Positions 1-8,352 of a stretch of 64,000 bases of DNA are shown here, piece by piece. Position 1 is the stretch's first letter. Every line of letters begins with the position of its first letter. Source of the DNA: Rhizobium sp. Q54 (GTDB lineage Bacteria; Pseudomonadota; Alphaproteobacteria; Micropepsales; Micropepsaceae). Location of the stretch: NCBI GenBank assembly GCA_945882615.1, contig CAMCWK010000002.1:106298-170297 (forward strand). Direction: 5' to 3'. Position numbers and translations under genes: made by a program. The notes under the pieces were generated by a model that searched no databases, was not told the DNA's origin, and saw only the letters and a list, made by a program, of their open reading frames with translations.

Positions 1-130
1 TGATGCCGTCCGGGCCGAGCGCCAGGATGGACTTGGTATTGTCCCACTGGCCGCGCTTCTTGGCGGCTTCCAGACCGGGGTCCTGCAGGCCGTAGAGATT
101 GGTGAAAATGCGATCCTTGTCGGCGAGCAT
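1..130 (-). CDS. nuoF: NADH-quinone oxidoreductase subunit F, N-terminal fragment
   Basis: Only the first 43 codons lie inside the window; the gene runs off the left edge. The peptide begins [14 protein letters not shown] and continues with an [17 protein letters not shown] stretch, which is the typical alphaproteobacterial NuoF N-terminus ahead of its FMN- and NADH-binding domains. NuoF is the NADH dehydrogenase subunit of complex I that passes electrons to the NuoE/NuoG clusters. Its ATG shares one base with the TGA of nuoE (TGATG), so the two are translationally coupled. The catalytic residues are outside the window, so the call rests on the N-terminus plus operon position. Confidence 0.9.
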   Translation of the reverse strand, partial: MLADKDRIFTNLYGLQDPGLEAAKKRGQWDNTKSILALGPDGI

Positions 131-882
131 CAGGTGGCGGCTCCCGGCGGTTTCTGCTTGGGCGATTCACGATCGCTGGCGGCCTTGGTCGGCTTCTTGG
201 CGTCGGCGTCGGTGTTGGCGGGCTGCGGCGGCGCCGGCGGTTCGACCTTGTACTTGCCGATCATCGAACCGTCATACAGCGAAGCATCGGTCAGGCTGGT
301 CGCGCCGCCTTCCGGCTCGGAGGAGCGGCGGGCATTCTGGGGGCCCGGCTTGAGAGCCTTGCCAGCGCGCAGGTCGGCGATCATCTTTTCGGTGATGGGA
401 CCATCAATATCTTCATAGAAGTCGCTGCCGATCTGCAGCATCGGCGCATTCACGCAGGCGCCCAGGCATTCCACTTCCATCCAGCTGAACTTGCCGTCCG
501 CCGAAACCGTGTGGGGGTGGGGATGGATATGCTTCTTGCAGGCATCGACCACGGCGTCCGAGCCGCGCAGCCAGCAGGGCGTGGTGGTGCAGACCTGCAC
601 CAGATGGGTGCCGACCGGCTGCAGGTTGAACATGGTGTAGAAAGTCGCCACCTCCAGCACCCGGATGAAGGGCATGTTCAACATCCTGGCGATGCTTTCG
701 ACCATCGGATGGCTGACCCAGCCTTCCTGTTCCTGCCCGCGCCACAGCAGCGAGATCACCGCGCTGGCCTGCCTACCTTGCGGATACTTCACGATTGTAT
801 CGCGCGCCCACGCCGCATTTTCCGCGTTGAACGCGAAACTTGCGGGCTGGACGTCCGGCGGTGCGAGGCGGCGAAGCGACAT
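130..882 (-). CDS. nuoE: NADH-quinone oxidoreductase subunit E (24 kDa, 2Fe-2S)
   Basis: This is the thioredoxin-like 2Fe-2S subunit of complex I, 250 residues from the MSLRRLAPP start. The cluster ligands are visible as CTTTPC and, about 40 residues later, CLGAC. The family core ends near residue 180; the rest is a proline/lysine-rich tail of about 70 residues ([18 protein letters not shown]), a common extension in alphaproteobacteria that looks disordered. I chose the ATG at 882 because it lies 4 bases beyond the stop of the upstream SnoaL-like gene; an in-frame ATG at 912 would add ten residues inside that gene. It overlaps nuoF by one base. Confidence 0.95.
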   Translation of the reverse strand: MSLRRLAPPDVQPASFAFNAENAAWARDTIVKYPQGRQASAVISLLWRGQEQEGWVSHPMVESIARMLNMPFIRVLEVATFYTMFNLQPVGTHLVQVCTTTPCWLRGSDAVVDACKKHIHPHPHTVSADGKFSWMEVECLGACVNAPMLQIGSDFYEDIDGPITEKMIADLRAGKALKPGPQNARRSSEPEGGATSLTDASLYDGSMIGKYKVEPPAPPQPANTDADAKKPTKAASDRESPKQKPPGAAT

Positions 883-886
883 GGGC

Positions 887-1219
887 CTACTTTGCGAAAT
901 CGACGCGGGCAATCAGCCCGCCCGTAAAGGTGTAGATGGCGATGATCTCGAACTGCTCGCCGCCCGGCTTGCGGATCACCAGCTCGTGATCCACCACCGT
1001 GTTGCCGACGGCGACACGATTGAGCAGTTCGGCCTTGTTCTCAGGAAACTGGGCGAAGGCCTTGGCATAGCGCGCCCTGATGGCCTCGCGGCTGGTTTCG
1101 GTCGGCGTGCCGTTCAGGCCCGACACGACGCAGTCTTCGGTAAAGTACGAAACGTACTTTTCCAGGTCCTGGGCGTTGTAGGCATCCAGCTGCGCAGTTG
1201 CGACGTCGATATTACTCAC
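887..1219 (-). CDS. SnoaL-like / NTF2-fold protein inside the nuo operon
   Basis: A 110-residue protein beginning at a GTG (read [22 protein letters not shown]) and ending [11 protein letters not shown]. The sequence has the pattern of the small NTF2/SnoaL fold: an N-terminal helix with the AYNAQD signature, then strands ending in an aromatic-acidic tail. Members of the fold include ketosteroid isomerases and many uncharacterised proteins; no specific catalytic pair can be assigned here. The GTG overlaps the nuoD stop (GTGA) and nuoE starts 4 bases after its stop, so it is fully embedded in the complex I transcript. A complex I assembly or accessory role is only an inference from position. 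There are no membrane segments or cysteine motifs for clusters. Confidence 0.8.
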   Translation of the reverse strand: MSNIDVATAQLDAYNAQDLEKYVSYFTEDCVVSGLNGTPTETSREAIRARYAKAFAQFPENKAELLNRVAVGNTVVDHELVIRKPGGEQFEIIAIYTFTGGLIARVDFAK

Positions 1220-2424
1220 CGGTCCACCTCGCCAAACACGATATCGAGGCTGCCGAGGATCGCCGAGACGTCCGCCAGCATGTGGCCTTTGCACATGTAA
1301 TCCATCGCCTGCAGGTGCACGAAGCTGGGCGCGCGGATCTTGCAGCGGTAAGGCTTGTTGGTGCCGTCGGCTACCAGATAGACGCCGAATTCGCCCTTGG
1401 GTGCTTCCACCGCGGCATAGGTCTCGCCCGCCGGCACATGGAAGCCTTCGGTGTAGAGCTTGAAGTGATGGATCAGGGCTTCCATCGAGGTCTTCATTTC
1501 GCCGCGGCGGGGCGGCACCACCTTGCTGTCGGCACTGACCACCGGGCCGGCCGGCATCTTCTCGATGCACTGGCGCATGATCTTGGTGGATTCGCGCATC
1601 TCTTCCATGCGCATCACATAGCGGTCGTAATTGTCGCCGTTCTTGCCGATCGGAATCTGGAAATCGAGTTCGTTGTAGCACTCGTAAGGCTGGCTGCGGC
1701 GCAGGTCCCACTTCACACCGGTAGAACGCAGCATCACGCCCGACATGCCCCACATCTCCGCCTCGGCGCGGGTGACCACGCCAATATCGACATTGCGCTG
1801 CTTGAAGATGCGGTTTTCGGTCAGCAGGCCTTCGATGTCGTCCAGCACAGTGACGAAGTGGTCGCAGAACTTCAGAATGTCCTCGGCCAGGCCGGGCGGC
1901 ATGTCCTGATGCACCCCGCCGGCGCGGAAATAGGCGGCATGCATGCGGCTGCCGGAGATGCGCTCATAGAACACCATCAGCTTTTCGCGCTCTTCAAAGC
2001 CCCATAGCGGCGGGGTGAGCGCGCCCACGTCCATCGCCTGGGTGGTGACGTTGAGCAGATGGTTCAGCAAACGGCCGATTTCGGAAAACAGCACGCGGAT
2101 ATACTGGCCGCGCTTGGGCACTTCCATGCCGATCAGCTTTTCGATCGCCAGACAGAAGGCATGTTCCTGATTCATCGGCGCGACGTAATCGAGCCGGTCG
2201 AAATAGGGGATGGCCTGCAGATAGGTCTTGTGCTCGATCAGCTTCTCGGTACCGCGATGCAAGAGGCCGATATGCGGATCGACGCGGGTGACGATTTCGC
2301 CGTCCAGGTCCAGGATCAGGCGCAGCACGCCGTGCGCGGCCGGATGCTGCGGCCCGAAATTGATCGTCAGCTGCGGATCGTCACTGATATGACCCTGCTT
2401 GGCGTCCAAAGTAACGCTTGTCAT
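1216..2424 (-). CDS. nuoD: NADH-quinone oxidoreductase subunit D (49 kDa)
   Basis: 402 residues, the usual length for a separate NuoD. Landmarks are [15 protein letters not shown] near the N-terminus (quinone-site histidines), [23 protein letters not shown], and a C-terminus ending [11 protein letters not shown]. The subunit forms the quinone pocket with NuoB in the peripheral arm. It is preceded by nuoC with an ATGA overlap and followed by the SnoaL-like gene with a GTGA overlap. NuoC and NuoD are separate polypeptides here, unlike the fused form in enterobacteria. Confidence 0.98.
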   Translation of the reverse strand: MTSVTLDAKQGHISDDPQLTINFGPQHPAAHGVLRLILDLDGEIVTRVDPHIGLLHRGTEKLIEHKTYLQAIPYFDRLDYVAPMNQEHAFCLAIEKLIGMEVPKRGQYIRVLFSEIGRLLNHLLNVTTQAMDVGALTPPLWGFEEREKLMVFYERISGSRMHAAYFRAGGVHQDMPPGLAEDILKFCDHFVTVLDDIEGLLTENRIFKQRNVDIGVVTRAEAEMWGMSGVMLRSTGVKWDLRRSQPYECYNELDFQIPIGKNGDNYDRYVMRMEEMRESTKIMRQCIEKMPAGPVVSADSKVVPPRRGEMKTSMEALIHHFKLYTEGFHVPAGETYAAVEAPKGEFGVYLVADGTNKPYRCKIRAPSFVHLQAMDYMCKGHMLADVSAILGSLDIVFGEVDR

Positions 2425-3053
2425 GGCTTTTTCCCCGGATCGCCGGAGGTTGCGTTCGGCGCCATGGCGGCCTTTTCATCGCCAGGAAGAATATGCGGCG
2501 CACCTTCCCAGGGGCTCATGAAATCGAAGTCGCGGAATTCCTGCACCAGCTGTACCGGCTGATAGACCACGCGCTTGAGCTCGTCGTCATAACGCAGCTC
2601 GACAAAGCCGGTGAGCGGGAAGTCCTTGCGCAGGGGATAACCCGAAAAACCGTAATCGGTGAGGATGCGGCGCATGTCGGGATGATCGGCGAAGGGGATG
2701 CCATACATGTCGAAGGCTTCGCGCTCGAACCAGCCGGCGGCGGGATAGACGCCGATGATGGAGGCGATGCTCTCGCCCTCCCCCACCTGCGTCTTGACGC
2801 GGATGCGCGTATTATTGGTCAGCGACAACAGGTGATAGACGACGTCAAATCGCTTGGCGCGCTGCGGCCAGTCATTGCCGCACAGGTCCACCAGGATTTT
2901 GAAGTCACCCGCATTGTGCAGATGGACCATCACCTTGAGGATGTCGGCGGCACTCACGTCCAGCGTAAGCTCGCCGCGCGCGATCGCAACGCCCGTGACC
3001 GCGCCGCCCAGTGCCGCTTTGATGTTTTCGCCCGTTTGCGCCAGATCGGTCAT
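2421..3053 (-). CDS. nuoC: NADH-quinone oxidoreductase subunit C (30 kDa)
   Basis: 210 residues. The 30 kDa subunit signature is present as [14 protein letters not shown] followed by [13 protein letters not shown] and [12 protein letters not shown], the motif that packs against NuoD. A C-terminal tail of about 30 residues ([21 protein letters not shown]) is low in complexity. The gene starts 2 bases after the nuoB stop and overlaps nuoD by four bases (ATGA). Confidence 0.98.
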   Translation of the reverse strand: MTDLAQTGENIKAALGGAVTGVAIARGELTLDVSAADILKVMVHLHNAGDFKILVDLCGNDWPQRAKRFDVVYHLLSLTNNTRIRVKTQVGEGESIASIIGVYPAAGWFEREAFDMYGIPFADHPDMRRILTDYGFSGYPLRKDFPLTGFVELRYDDELKRVVYQPVQLVQEFRDFDFMSPWEGAPHILPGDEKAAMAPNATSGDPGKKP

Positions 3054-3055
3054 GA

Positions 3056-3625
3056 TCAGCGCTCGATGGTGCCGGTGCGGCGGATTTTCCGCTGCAGCAG
3101 CAGGATGCCATAGACCAGCGCTTCGGCGGTGGGCGGACAGCCCGGCACGTAAATGTCCACCGGCACGATACGGTCACAGCCGCGCACCACGGCATAGGAA
3201 TAATGATAATAGCCGCCGCCATTGGCGCAGCTGCCCATGGAGATGACATAGCGCGGCTCGGGCATCTGGTCGTAGACCTTGCGCAGCGCCGGGGCCATCT
3301 TGTTGGTCAGGGTACCGGCGACGATCATCACGTCGCTCTGGCGCGGTGAAGCGCGCGGCGCGATGCCGAAACGCTCGAGATCGTAACGCGGCATCGAAGC
3401 CTGCATCATTTCAACAGCGCAGCAGGCCAGACCAAAGGTCATCCACATCAAGGAGCCGGTGCGCGCCCAGTTCACCAACGCTTCGGAGCTGGTGAGCAGA
3501 AAGCCCTTATCGGCCATCTCGGCCTGCAGCGCCTTGAAATAGGGATCGTTGTCGGTGATGGAGGCGGCACCGCCTTCAACGCCAGCGCGTGCGGCAGTAC
3601 CTTGCGGGGTCAGGATCACTCCCAT
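3056..3625 (-). CDS. nuoB: NADH-quinone oxidoreductase subunit B (20 kDa, N2 cluster)
   Basis: 189 residues from MGVILTPQG. The four N2 4Fe-4S ligands are visible: the adjacent pair in [11 protein letters not shown], the cysteine in [10 protein letters not shown], and the one in [12 protein letters not shown]2 is the last cluster before quinone. The selected ATG at 3625 overlaps the nuoA stop by 10 bases; an upstream in-frame start at 3646 would add only MEEGRAR and lies deeper in nuoA. It is followed by nuoC after 2 bases. Confidence 0.98.
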   Translation of the reverse strand: MGVILTPQGTAARAGVEGGAASITDNDPYFKALQAEMADKGFLLTSSEALVNWARTGSLMWMTFGLACCAVEMMQASMPRYDLERFGIAPRASPRQSDVMIVAGTLTNKMAPALRKVYDQMPEPRYVISMGSCANGGGYYHYSYAVVRGCDRIVPVDIYVPGCPPTAEALVYGILLLQRKIRRTGTIER

Positions 3626-3981
3626 TCGAGCGCGCCCTTCTTCCATTCATAGATAAAGCCGACGGTCAGAACGCCCAGGAACGCCATCATGGACCAGAAG
3701 CCAAAGACGCCCGTAGTGCCCAGAGTGATCGCCCAGGGAAACAGGAAGGCCACTTCCAGGTCGAATATGATGAACAGGATAGCGACCAAATAGAACCGCA
3801 CATCGAACTTCATGCGGGCGTCGCCAAAAGCCGGGAAGCCGCATTCGTAAGCCGAAAGCTTTTCAGGGTCCGGCTTGGAGGGCGCCACGATCAGCGGAAT
3901 CACGATCAGCGCACCGCCCAGAACGGCCGCCAGCCCGATAAAAATCAGGATCGGCAGGTATTCCAGCAGCAAAGCTTCCAT
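3616..3981 (-). CDS. nuoA: NADH-quinone oxidoreductase subunit A
   Basis: 121 residues from [10 protein letters not shown], with three hydrophobic segments (roughly residues 5-27, 60-82 and 88-112) as expected for this membrane subunit. The family loop KLSAYECGF with its conserved cysteine and the [18 protein letters not shown] segment with conserved acidic residues are present. This is the first gene of the operon. A GGGG run sits about 7 bases before the chosen ATG; another in-frame ATG lies two codons upstream. The operon promoter should lie in the roughly 280 bases between here and tRNA-Asp. Confidence 0.97.
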   Translation of the reverse strand: MEALLLEYLPILIFIGLAAVLGGALIVIPLIVAPSKPDPEKLSAYECGFPAFGDARMKFDVRFYLVAILFIIFDLEVAFLFPWAITLGTTGVFGFWSMMAFLGVLTVGFIYEWKKGALEWE

Positions 3982-4264
3982 ACACATACCCCGCGGTCCG
4001 TGCCCCAGCGTACAAGACGCCCCCAAACGGCCAGACCAGTGCTATTTCGCGCTGCAGTACAGCAACCGCGCTAGGCGGGGTTTAACGGAAGATTCGCCGC
4101 AGAAAAACAGGAAAATTCGCCACTTTTGGGCGCAGGAAAGAAGGCAGTGGAAACAGAGCGCGTTGTTGCGACCCGTTCTTAAATACTGGCCATTTTCTGG
4201 AAGAGTTGGGCTAGCGGCAGCGTAGCCAACGCGGAGCGGCGGCCAGCGGCCCAAGGCCGCGCCA
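3982..4264. other. non-coding region upstream of nuoA
   Basis: About 280 bases without a supported gene between nuoA and the tRNA-Asp terminator. It must hold the nuo promoter, but I do not see a clear -35/-10 pair. The stretch 4205-4231 can fold into an imperfect hairpin (GTTGGGCTA against TAGCCAAC). A 16-base sequence at 4189-4204 is repeated exactly at 4278-4293, where it forms one arm and the loop of the tRNA-Asp terminator. Confidence 0.6.
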
Positions 4265-4300
4265 CCAAAAAATAACAGCCATTTTCTGGAAGAAAATGGC
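4265..4300 (-). terminator. intrinsic terminator of tRNA-Asp
   Basis: A perfect 10-bp stem (4278-4287 with 4291-4300) around a 3-base loop, followed on the minus strand by TGTTATTTTTTGG. The stem starts at the discriminator base and CCA end of tRNA-Asp, so the mature 3' end and the terminator hairpin are alternative structures of the same bases. Confidence 0.85.
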
Positions 4301-4373
4301 GGGAGCGACGGGCCTCGAACCCGCGACCTTCGGCGTGACAGGCCGACACTCTAACCAACTGAGCTACGCCCCC
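4297..4373 (-). tRNA. tRNA-Asp (GTC)
   Basis: 77 bases including an encoded CCA. The acceptor stem GGGGGCG/CGCTCCC pairs with one G-U wobble, the anticodon arm is TCGGC-CTGTCAC-GCCGA (anticodon GTC), and the T loop is TTCGAGG. It lies upstream of nuoA in the same orientation, and the EF-hand gene ends 78 bases before it. Confidence 0.97.
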
Positions 4374-4451
4374 GCATACGCTCCTGAAGATGAGGCGCGC
4401 GAAGGGGGCCGATGTAGGGGAGCCCCCCTGCCAAGTCAAGCAAATCGCCCG

Positions 4452-4952
4452 CTATTGGGCCGCCGGCGGCGGCATGTCGTCAGGTTCCCCGGCGGCCGGC
4501 GGCGTGGCGGGGCGCACGCCCCGTTCCAGCGGCGTTAACCGGGCGTCGCGGTTGCGGTCCAGCTGGTCGAACAGCGAATAGGGGGCGGCGGTAAACTCGG
4601 TGTAGTTGATACAGCCGTCCTGGCTCCAGTCCATCAGCGGCGTGGCGGTGGACTGGTCGGCATCGACGCGGCTCTGATTGATGTCGGCGACCTGATCGCC
4701 ATCCAGGCAGCCATTGCGCTTTACATCATGGGCCGCGAACTCAGCGCGCAAGCCCGCGATCAGCTCATCGCGCGTCACAATGCCGTCCTTGCTGGCGTCG
4801 AATGTGAGCAGCATGGCGGACGGACCGCCGCGAAAATTCTCATCGCGCGGCTTTTCCGCCGGCCGCATCCAGGGCGGCGGCTGGTTGCGGCCTGAACTGC
4901 AGGCGGTGGTCAAAAGAACCATGCCGATCAGGGCTAAAAGAGAAATGCGCAA
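4452..4952 (-). CDS. EF-hand lipoprotein
   Basis: 166 residues from a TTG start at 4952, read (M)RISLLALIGMVLLTTACSSG, a lipoprotein signal peptide with the lipid-modified cysteine in TTAC. Four 12-residue EF-hand loops follow: DASKDGIVTRDE, DVKRNGCLDGDQ, DWSQDGCINYTE and DRNRDARLTPLE; the first, third and fourth keep the canonical acidic ligands, the second is weaker. This suggests a calcium-binding envelope protein of unknown role. The TTG is preceded by AGGGA about 8 bases upstream; the next in-frame ATG (4922) would remove most of the signal peptide, and longer ATG-initiated frames would run back through tRNA-Val. It lies between two tRNA genes on the same strand. Confidence 0.85.
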   Translation of the reverse strand: MRISLLALIGMVLLTTACSSGRNQPPPWMRPAEKPRDENFRGGPSAMLLTFDASKDGIVTRDELIAGLRAEFAAHDVKRNGCLDGDQVADINQSRVDADQSTATPLMDWSQDGCINYTEFTAAPYSLFDQLDRNRDARLTPLERGVRPATPPAAGEPDDMPPPAAQ

Positions 4953-4969
4953 GAGCCATTCCCTGTCTT

Positions 4970-5044
4970 TGGTGGGCGGTGACGGGATCGAACCGCCGAC
5001 CCTATCGGTGTAAACGATACGCTCTACCGCTGAGCTAACCGCCC
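4970..5044 (-). tRNA. tRNA-Val (TAC)
   Basis: 75 bases with encoded CCA. The acceptor stem GGGCGGT/ACCGCCC is perfect, the anticodon arm is TATCG-TTTACAC-CGATA (anticodon TAC), and the T loop is TTCGATC. It is 17 bases upstream of the EF-hand gene start with no terminator between them. Confidence 0.97.
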
Positions 5045-5158
5045 GGAAGGCTGCTCTTAGCATACCCTGCAATGAAAATGGCGACCGCGAGACACGGCCG
5101 CCATTCATTTTGTGCTAAATTCCCTTCCCTCGGCGCTGGACGCGCCATCGCCGGGATG

Positions 5159-5180
5159 AACACGCCGCTTTGGCGGCGTG
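5159..5180 (-). terminator. hairpin after the HU gene
   Basis: CACGCCGC (5161-5168) pairs with GCGGCGTG (5173-5180) around a 4-base loop, starting at the base next to the HU stop codon. The sequence that follows on the minus strand (TTCATCC) has only a short T run, so it may be a weak terminator or a 3'-end stabilising hairpin. Confidence 0.5.
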
Positions 5181-5453
5181 TCAGTTCAGCGAGTCCTTGA
5201 GCTGCTTGCCGGCGCGGAAGCGCGGCTGCTTGGACGGCTTGATGGTGATTTCCTCGCCGGTCTGGGGATTGCGGCCCTTGCCGCCCGCCCGGGTCGCCAC
5301 CACGAATACGCCAAAACCGGTGAGACGGACTTCGTCCCCCGCCTTCAACGAGGCGGCGATCAGGTCGAACACGCCATCCACTGCCTTGGCAGCGTCATTC
5401 TTGGCCAGGCCGGTTGTGTCCGAAAGCTTCTGGATGAGATCGTTCTTGTTCAC
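5181..5453 (-). CDS. DNA-binding protein HU
   Basis: 90 residues, the full length of the HU/IHF family, starting at GTG with AAAAGGAG seven bases upstream. It shows MNKNDLIQKLSDTTGL, the core LTGFGVFVV, and the DNA-minor-groove arm GRNPQTGEEITIKPSKQPRFRAGK. It has the GRNPQTG arm of HU rather than IHF-specific features and is the chromosomal HU found after lon in many proteobacteria. It lies 194 bases downstream of lon beyond a strong terminator, so it has its own promoter. Confidence 0.97.
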   Translation of the reverse strand: MNKNDLIQKLSDTTGLAKNDAAKAVDGVFDLIAASLKAGDEVRLTGFGVFVVATRAGGKGRNPQTGEEITIKPSKQPRFRAGKQLKDSLN

Positions 5454-5594
5454 GGATGGCTCCTTTTCCTTTGGTCGCCCCGGCGAAACCCGGCGCTCCT
5501 CACGCGATTCTTTTCCCGTAGCAGGACTCTAGGGGGGGGACTTGCACCCCGTAAAGCTGAAAAGTCGCGGAATCGGGGGATTTTTGGCTTGAAT

Positions 5595-5633
5595 CAACAA
5601 AGAAAAGGGCCCGGAAGCTGCCTTCCGGGCCCT
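5595..5633 (-). terminator. intrinsic terminator of lon
   Basis: A perfect 12-bp stem, 5606-5617 (AGGGCCCGGAAG) with 5622-5633, around a CTGC loop, followed on the minus strand by TTTTCTTTG. It begins 15 bases after the lon stop. Confidence 0.9.
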
Positions 5634-5647
5634 GATCTGTACCTTGA

Positions 5648-8086
5648 TTAGTGCGTAACGACCGGATCGTCGTCCTCGGCGAGCGGCAGGGTCGTGGCCA
5701 CTTCGGGCTCGACCCAATCGATCGCCTCTGGCTGGCGGGTCAACGCAACCGCCAGCACCTCGCCCATGGTGGCGACCGGAACGATGGTCAGACCTGCCTT
5801 CACATTGTCGGGAACCTCGGCGAGATCCTTCTCATTGTCCTTGGGGATGATCACGGTGGTGATCCCGGCCCGCAAGGCAGCAAGCAGTTTCTCCTTCAGG
5901 CCGCCGATGGGCAGCGCCCGTCCGCGCAGGGTCACTTCGCCGGTCATCGCCACATCGCGGCGGATCGGAATACCGGTGATCACCGAAATGATCGACGTGG
6001 CCATGGCCAGACCCGCGCTGGGGCCGTCCTTGGGCGTGGCGCCTTCGGGGACGTGGACGTGGATGTCGATCTTGTCGAACAGCGGCGGCTTGATACCGAA
6101 GCTGGTCGCCTTGGAACGGACATAGGACCGCGCTGCGTCGATCGACTCCTTCATCACATCGCCCAGCTTGCCGGTGGCCTGGAAACGCCCCTTGCCCGGC
6201 AGCATCACCGACTCGATGGTGAGCGTCTCGCCGCCGACTTCCGTCCAGGCCAGGCCGGTAACGACCCCGACCTGATCCTCGCCTTCCATCTCGCCAAAGC
6301 GATGACGGCGCACGCCGGCATAGGTGCCCAGATTGTCCGCCGTGATTTCCAGCGTTTTGGTCTTCTTGGAGAGGATTTCCTTCACCGCCTTGCGCGTCAG
6401 GTTGGCGATCTCGCGCTCCAGATTGCGCACGCCCGCCTCGCGGCTGTAGTAGCGGATCAGGTCGCGGATGCCCTCGTCCGTGATCTTCCACTCGTCATCC
6501 TTCAGCCCATGCGACTTCATCTGCTTGGGGATCAGGTGGCGCCTGGCGATCTGGATCTTCTCATCCTCGGTGTAGCCGGGAATGCGGATGATCTCCATGC
6601 GGTCCATCAGCGGCTGCGGCATGTGCAGACTGTTGGCCGTGGTGACGAACATCACGTCCGAAAGATCGAAATCGACCTCGAGATAGTGATCGTTGAAGGT
6701 CGCATTCTGTTCGGGATCAAGGACCTCCAGCAGCGCCGACGACGGATCGCCGCGATAATCCGCGCCCAGCTTGTCGATCTCATCCAGCAGAAAGAGCGGA
6801 TTGCTGGTCTTGGCCTTCTTCATCGACTGGATGATCTTGCCGGGCATCGAGCCGATATAGGTCCGCCGGTGACCGCGGATTTCCGCTTCATCGCGCATCC
6901 CGCCCAGGCTCATGCGGACATATTCGCGGCCCGTCGCCTTGGCGATCGAGCGGGCGAGTGAGGTCTTGCCCACGCCTGGGGGGCCAACCAGGCACAGGAT
7001 CGGTCCCTTCATCTTGCCGACGCGCTGCTGCACGGCGAGATATTCCAGGATACGCTCCTTGACCTTTTCCAGGCCGAAATGATCGTCGTTCAGCACCAGC
7101 TCGGCGGCGACGATGTCGCGCTTGACCTTGCTCTTCTTGCCCCACGGCAGGGACAGCAGCCAGTCGAGATAGTTGCGCACCACGGTGGCTTCCGCCGACA
7201 TGGGAGACATGGAACGCAGTTTCTTGACCTCGGCATGCGCCTTTTCGCGCGCTTCCTTGGACAGTTTGGCCTTGCGGATGCGCTCTTCCAGTTCGTTCAT
7301 CTCGTCGCGGCCTTCCTCGCCTTCGCCGAGTTCCTTCTGGATCGCCTTCAACTGCTCGTTCAGATAATATTCGCGCTGGGTCTTCTCCATCTGGCGCTTG
7401 ACGCGGCTGCGGATTTTGCGCTCGACCTGGAGCACGCCGATTTCCGCTTCGATCAGCGACAGGATCTTTTCCAGCCGGTCGGTGGTGCTGAAGGTTTCCA
7501 GCAGCGCCTGACGTTCCCCGATCTTGACCGACAGATGCGAGGCGACGGTGTCGGCCAGCTTGGCCGCATCATCGATCTGCGCCACCGCGGCCAGCGTCTC
7601 GGACGGGATTTTCTTGTTGAGCTTGATGTACTGCTCGAAATTGGCCTTCACCGTGCGCATCAGCGCTTCGGATTCCTGAACCGCGGCGGGTTCTTCCGCA
7701 ATCTTCTCGACCGTGGCCTGGAAGAAATCGCTGCGCGGCGAAAAGCCGGTGACGCGGGCGCGCGCCTTGCCTTCGACCAAGACGCGCACGGTCTGATCGG
7801 GCAGCTTCAGAAGCTGCAGCACGGTGGCCAGGGTGCCGATGGTGTGCAGGCCTTCCGCGGTGGGATCATCCTCAGCCGCGTTCTTCTGGGTCAGAAGCAG
7901 GATCTGCTTCTCGTCATTCATCACTTCCTCAAGCGCGCGGACGGATTTCTCCCGGCCCACGAACAAAGGAACGATCATGTGGGGGAAAACCACGATATCG
8001 CGCAGCGGCAGGACCGGCGCGCTGCCCGGGTCCTTGGCCTCAACTTTGTCTTTGGTCTCGACTTTCTTGGTGGCGTCATCCGCCAT
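5648..8086 (-). CDS. lon: ATP-dependent protease Lon
   Basis: 812 residues from MADDATKKVETK, normal length for bacterial LonA. An N-terminal substrate-binding domain (LPLRDIVVFPHMIVPLFVGREKS) is followed by a coiled-coil helix rich in K/E, the AAA+ module with Walker A GPPGVGKTS and Walker B FLLDEIDKLG, and the C-terminal peptidase with the Ser nucleophile in PKDGPSAGLAM and the catalytic Lys in PIGGLKEKLLAA. It degrades damaged and short-lived regulatory proteins in the cytoplasm. The ATG at 8086 has AGGAG nine bases upstream; the in-frame start 15 codons earlier lacks that. A CTTGAAA heat-shock-like element lies upstream. Confidence 0.98.
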   Translation of the reverse strand: MADDATKKVETKDKVEAKDPGSAPVLPLRDIVVFPHMIVPLFVGREKSVRALEEVMNDEKQILLLTQKNAAEDDPTAEGLHTIGTLATVLQLLKLPDQTVRVLVEGKARARVTGFSPRSDFFQATVEKIAEEPAAVQESEALMRTVKANFEQYIKLNKKIPSETLAAVAQIDDAAKLADTVASHLSVKIGERQALLETFSTTDRLEKILSLIEAEIGVLQVERKIRSRVKRQMEKTQREYYLNEQLKAIQKELGEGEEGRDEMNELEERIRKAKLSKEAREKAHAEVKKLRSMSPMSAEATVVRNYLDWLLSLPWGKKSKVKRDIVAAELVLNDDHFGLEKVKERILEYLAVQQRVGKMKGPILCLVGPPGVGKTSLARSIAKATGREYVRMSLGGMRDEAEIRGHRRTYIGSMPGKIIQSMKKAKTSNPLFLLDEIDKLGADYRGDPSSALLEVLDPEQNATFNDHYLEVDFDLSDVMFVTTANSLHMPQPLMDRMEIIRIPGYTEDEKIQIARRHLIPKQMKSHGLKDDEWKITDEGIRDLIRYYSREAGVRNLEREIANLTRKAVKEILSKKTKTLEITADNLGTYAGVRRHRFGEMEGEDQVGVVTGLAWTEVGGETLTIESVMLPGKGRFQATGKLGDVMKESIDAARSYVRSKATSFGIKPPLFDKIDIHVHVPEGATPKDGPSAGLAMATSIISVITGIPIRRDVAMTGEVTLRGRALPIGGLKEKLLAALRAGITTVIIPKDNEKDLAEVPDNVKAGLTIVPVATMGEVLAVALTRQPEAIDWVEPEVATTLPLAEDDDPVVTH

Positions 8087-8179
8087 GCTGTGTACTCCTG
8101 CCGGATCAACCCGGCGCAATTGGCTCCCCACCTGGGCAAGCCTTGAACGAAGCCGAACGGGGCGACTCCGGATACTGTA

Positions 8180-8208
8180 AAGTGGCCCCCCTAATTGGGG
8201 GTTTCAAG
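8180..8208 (-). promoter_or_regulatory. possible sigma-32-type promoter of lon
   Basis: On the minus strand CTTGAAA (8208-8202) is followed, with 17 bases between CTTGAA and the next hexamer, by CCACTT (8185-8180). CTTGAA with such spacing resembles the heat-shock promoters of alphaproteobacteria, although the -10 element is only a partial match. It would give a leader of roughly 85-90 bases to the lon ATG. The spacer contains the inverted repeat CCCCC-AATTA-GGGGG. Confidence 0.4.
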
Positions 8209-8352
8209 GCGGCGTAAGGGCTTAACCGGGGCAAGTTCCCAGTTCCTCACAAAAACCCGCGCGCAAGGCCCCATTTTCGCCCCCGTGCGGCGAATTTGCC
8301 CCCGGGCCGCCCCCGTGGCTATCGTTTCGAAAACCATAAATCGAGGAACCTG

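Noticed and set aside
4452..4640. CRISPR or tandem repeats in the GC-rich tail of the EF-hand gene
   Set aside because: The repeats are short GGC-type codon runs inside the coding frame, with no regular spacers.
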